Below are positions 62,239 to 64,000 of a stretch of 64,000 nucleotides of DNA, piece after piece. A program made the position numbers and the translations under genes. Position 1 is the first letter of the stretch. Each line of letters opens with the position of its first letter. The notes beneath the pieces are model-generated. The model saw nothing but the letters and a program-made list of their open reading frames with translations, made no database searches and was not told the origin of the DNA. Origin of the DNA: Brevundimonas lutea (lineage in GTDB: Bacteria; Pseudomonadota; Alphaproteobacteria; Caulobacterales; Caulobacteraceae); assembly GCF_003704105.1 (NCBI RefSeq), contig NZ_QUOQ01000004.1, positions 1 to 64,000 of the forward strand. The letters are read 5' to 3'.

Positions 62239-63588
62239 CTACCCCGCCAGCGTTTCCTGAAAGCGCACCGGCCGTCCGTGCGCCTGGCCGATCAGTTCAT
62301 CGTCTTTCATCACCACCCGCCCGCGCGTGATCGTCGCCATCGGCCAGCCCGTCGCCTCGAACCCGTCGAAGGGCGTCCAACCGCAGCGGCTGGCCATGTC
62401 CTCGTGCCGAATGGTCCGCCTGGCCTTGAGATCGACCAGGGTCAGGTCGGCGTCATAGCCCTCGGACATCCGCCCCTTGCCGGCGATGCCGAACACCCGC
62501 TGGGCCCCCGCCGAGGTCAGGTCGATGAACCGCTCCAGCGTCATGCGGCCTTGGGCCACATGCGTCAGCATGACCGGAACCAGCGTCTGCACCCCCGGCA
62601 TGCCGCTCGGCGAGGCCGGATAGGCCCTGGCCTTCTCCTCCTTGGTGTGGGGCGCGTGATCCGAGCCCAACACGTCCACCACGCCCTGTGTGATCCCCTC
62701 CCACAAGCCCGCGATGTGCGGCGCATTGCGGATCGGCGGGTTCATCTGGGCGTAGGCGCCCAGGCGCGGATAGGCGTCGTCGCCATCCAGGGTCAGGTGT
62801 TGGGGCGTCACCTCCACCGTGGCCACGTCCTTATGCCCGGCCAGGAAGACGATCTCCTCGGCGGTCGAGACGTGCAGCACGTGGATGCGCGCCCCGGTTT
62901 CGCGCGCCAGCCGCACCAGCCGCTCGGTCGACTGGATCGCCGACTGGGCGTCGCGCACCTCCGGGTGGCTGGTCCAGTCGCCTGGCCGGGCCAGCGACCG
63001 CCGCTCCGCCAGCCGGTATTCGTCCTCGGAGTGGAAGGTGGCGCGCCGGCGCACGGTGCTGAGCACCTTCCGCACGCCGTCGTCGTCCGCGATCAGCAGC
63101 GAGCCGGTCGAGGCCCCCATGAAAACCTTCACCCCGCAACAGCCCGGCAGCCGCTCAAGCTCGGCCAGATGGGCGGCGTTCTCGTGCGTGCCGCCAACAT
63201 AGAAGGCGTGGTCCGTCCACATCCGGTCGCGTGCCCGCGCCAGCTTGTCGGCCAGGGTGTCGGGGTCGGTGGTGTTGGGCTCGGTGTTCGGCATCTCGAA
63301 CACGGTGGTGACCCCGCCCAGCGCCGCCGCGCGGCTGCCGGTCTCCAGGTCTTCCTTCCACTCCAGCCCCGGCTCTCGGAAGTGGACCTGGGTGTCGATC
63401 ACGCCGGGCAGGACGGTCAGTCCCGTGGCGTCCACCTCCTCGCCCGCCGAGGCTTGGCTCAGGTCGCCGATCCGGGCGATCCGGCCGTCGCGCACACCGA
63501 CGTCGGCCCGGCCGCGTCCGGAATGGTTGGCGACCTCGCCGCCACGGACGATCAGGTCATAGGTCTGAAGAGTGCGGCTGTGGGACAT
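62239..63588 (-). CDS. Dihydroorotase family amidohydrolase
   Basis: 449 residues. The metal site DTQVHFREPG has Gln where classical dihydroorotase has the first His of the His-x-His pair; the carboxylated Lys lies in GVKVFMGAS, and HVLHVST and SDHAPHTKEEK follow. The Gln form is the one seen in an alphaproteobacterial PyrC-like branch. Catalyses ring closure of carbamoyl-aspartate if active. Start overlaps the glycosyltransferase gene by 32 bases. Confidence 0.88.
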   Translation of the reverse strand: MSHSRTLQTYDLIVRGGEVANHSGRGRADVGVRDGRIARIGDLSQASAGEEVDATGLTVLPGVIDTQVHFREPGLEWKEDLETGSRAAALGGVTTVFEMPNTEPNTTDPDTLADKLARARDRMWTDHAFYVGGTHENAAHLAELERLPGCCGVKVFMGASTGSLLIADDDGVRKVLSTVRRRATFHSEDEYRLAERRSLARPGDWTSHPEVRDAQSAIQSTERLVRLARETGARIHVLHVSTAEEIVFLAGHKDVATVEVTPQHLTLDGDDAYPRLGAYAQMNPPIRNAPHIAGLWEGITQGVVDVLGSDHAPHTKEEKARAYPASPSGMPGVQTLVPVMLTHVAQGRMTLERFIDLTSAGAQRVFGIAGKGRMSEGYDADLTLVDLKARRTIRHEDMASRCGWTPFDGFEATGWPMATITRGRVVMKDDELIGQAHGRPVRFQETLAG

Positions 63589-64000
63589 GGGCGGCCTCCG
63601 CTTCTCGCGCGCGTTGAGCGTACAGGGAACGGGCCGCGTTCAACACCGGTTCGACCGGCAGGTCCATCATGTGCTGGATCGCCTGGTTCAGTTTTGGGTC
63701 GATGGCGCGGAAGTCCTCCATCATGCGCGGCCCCCGGACCGAGCGGCCCCGCCAGGGCCCGCGCAGCCGCTCATCTGAAGGCCCGAACACGCCGACCGAC
63801 GGAACGCCCGCCGCCACCGCCAGCTGGGTCCACAGCGAGTCATTTCCCAGATAGAGGCTGGCCCTTGAAAGCGCCGCGCAGGCCTGGAGCGGCGTCAGCC
63901 TGCCCTGCGTTTCGATCACCCGATAACGCGGCGCCGCAAGGCGGATGGTGTGGGCGGCGTCCCGGTCCTCGTCGCCGCCGACAATCAGGAGCTTGGCTCC
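63557..64000 (-). CDS. Glycosyltransferase family 9 protein, C-terminal part
   Basis: The frame is open to the right edge, so about 147 C-terminal residues are visible. They begin GAKLLIVGGDEDRDAAH and include LYLGNDSLWTQLAVAAGVPSVGVFGPSDERLRGPW, the family 9 heptosyltransferase donor-site motif. It transfers a heptose-like sugar from an ADP donor. Its stop lies inside the dihydroorotase start. Confidence 0.85.
   Translation of the reverse strand, partial: GAKLLIVGGDEDRDAAHTIRLAAPRYRVIETQGRLTPLQACAALSRASLYLGNDSLWTQLAVAAGVPSVGVFGPSDERLRGPWRGRSVRGPRMMEDFRAIDPKLNQAIQHMMDLPVEPVLNAARSLYAQRAREAEAAHVPQPHSSDL

Noticed and set aside
1..64000. CRISPR arrays
   Set aside because: No regularly spaced direct repeats with unique spacers were seen.

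Overview
The window is GC-rich, densely packed DNA with many 4-base start/stop overlaps (ATGA, GTGA, TGATG). Gene content and protein style point to Caulobacterales, most like Brevundimonas. This placement is inferred from gene content and order (iscR-suf operon, zapA-6S RNA-5-FCL order, tatABC, lpxK/waaA/msbA, DUF4164 and DUF4170 proteins), not from a marker gene.

Layout. 1-0.3 kb: C-terminus of an RTX-type exoprotein. 0.3-4.3 kb: MFS transporter, acyl-CoA racemase/CoA-transferase, SDR and CoA-ester lyase. 4.3-7.6 kb: kpsS and kpsC, which build the Kdo linker of a capsule. 7.7-10.7 kb: KAS III-like synthase and tatABC. 10.7-19.8 kb: mostly housekeeping genes (adenine/adenosine deaminase, enoyl-CoA hydratase family, metallo-beta-lactamase-fold hydrolase, a five-repeat secreted Cys protein, exonuclease III, MATE exporter), ending in a proton-channel-like/BlaI regulator pair with its own palindromic operators. 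19.8-22.4 kb: YmdB-type phosphoesterase, 5-FCL, 6S RNA, zapA and a DUF4164 protein. 22.4-28.1 kb: transketolase, a leucine-dehydrogenase-type enzyme, a Tat-lipoprotein hydrolase, a UDG-family protein, a DUF3253 protein and a thioesterase.

About 28.77-44.21 kb is a 15.4-kb integrated island that cuts a secreted GH13 alpha-amylase gene in two. The amylase C-terminal part lies left of the island and its N-terminal part lies right. The left end carries a tyrosine integrase and an AlpA-like small protein. The middle holds a HEPN-like DUF3644 protein coupled to a small upstream ORF, an HNH-like endonuclease and a Cro/CI-type regulator. The right 9 kb is one translationally coupled heavy-metal resistance operon: a His-rich small protein, CzcC, CzcB, CzcA, a short CDF-like protein, a P1B-type ATPase, a DUF305 protein and a small membrane protein. 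The extreme right end carries integrase-arm-like repeats and the 3' half of a tRNA-Arg(ACG), which suggests the element normally targets a tRNA-Arg gene.

45-50.6 kb, on the minus strand: msbA-like exporter, DUF374 acyltransferase, waaA and lpxK (lipid A/Kdo assembly), preceded by small membrane proteins and a DUF4170 protein. 50.7-59.5 kb, on the minus strand: a long Fe-S operon (iscR, cysteine desulfurase, sufB, sufC, sufD, sufS, sufT, sufA) that runs almost without gaps into metN-metI. An IscR-type operator overlaps the promoter. 59.6-64 kb: alpha/beta hydrolase, DUF6624 protein, type II NADH dehydrogenase-like enzyme, dihydroorotase and a truncated glycosyltransferase 9 gene.

Three GC-rich palindromic repeats occur (8.4, 24.4 and 54.4 kb). 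Two of them lie in frame inside coding genes, including the start of sufS.
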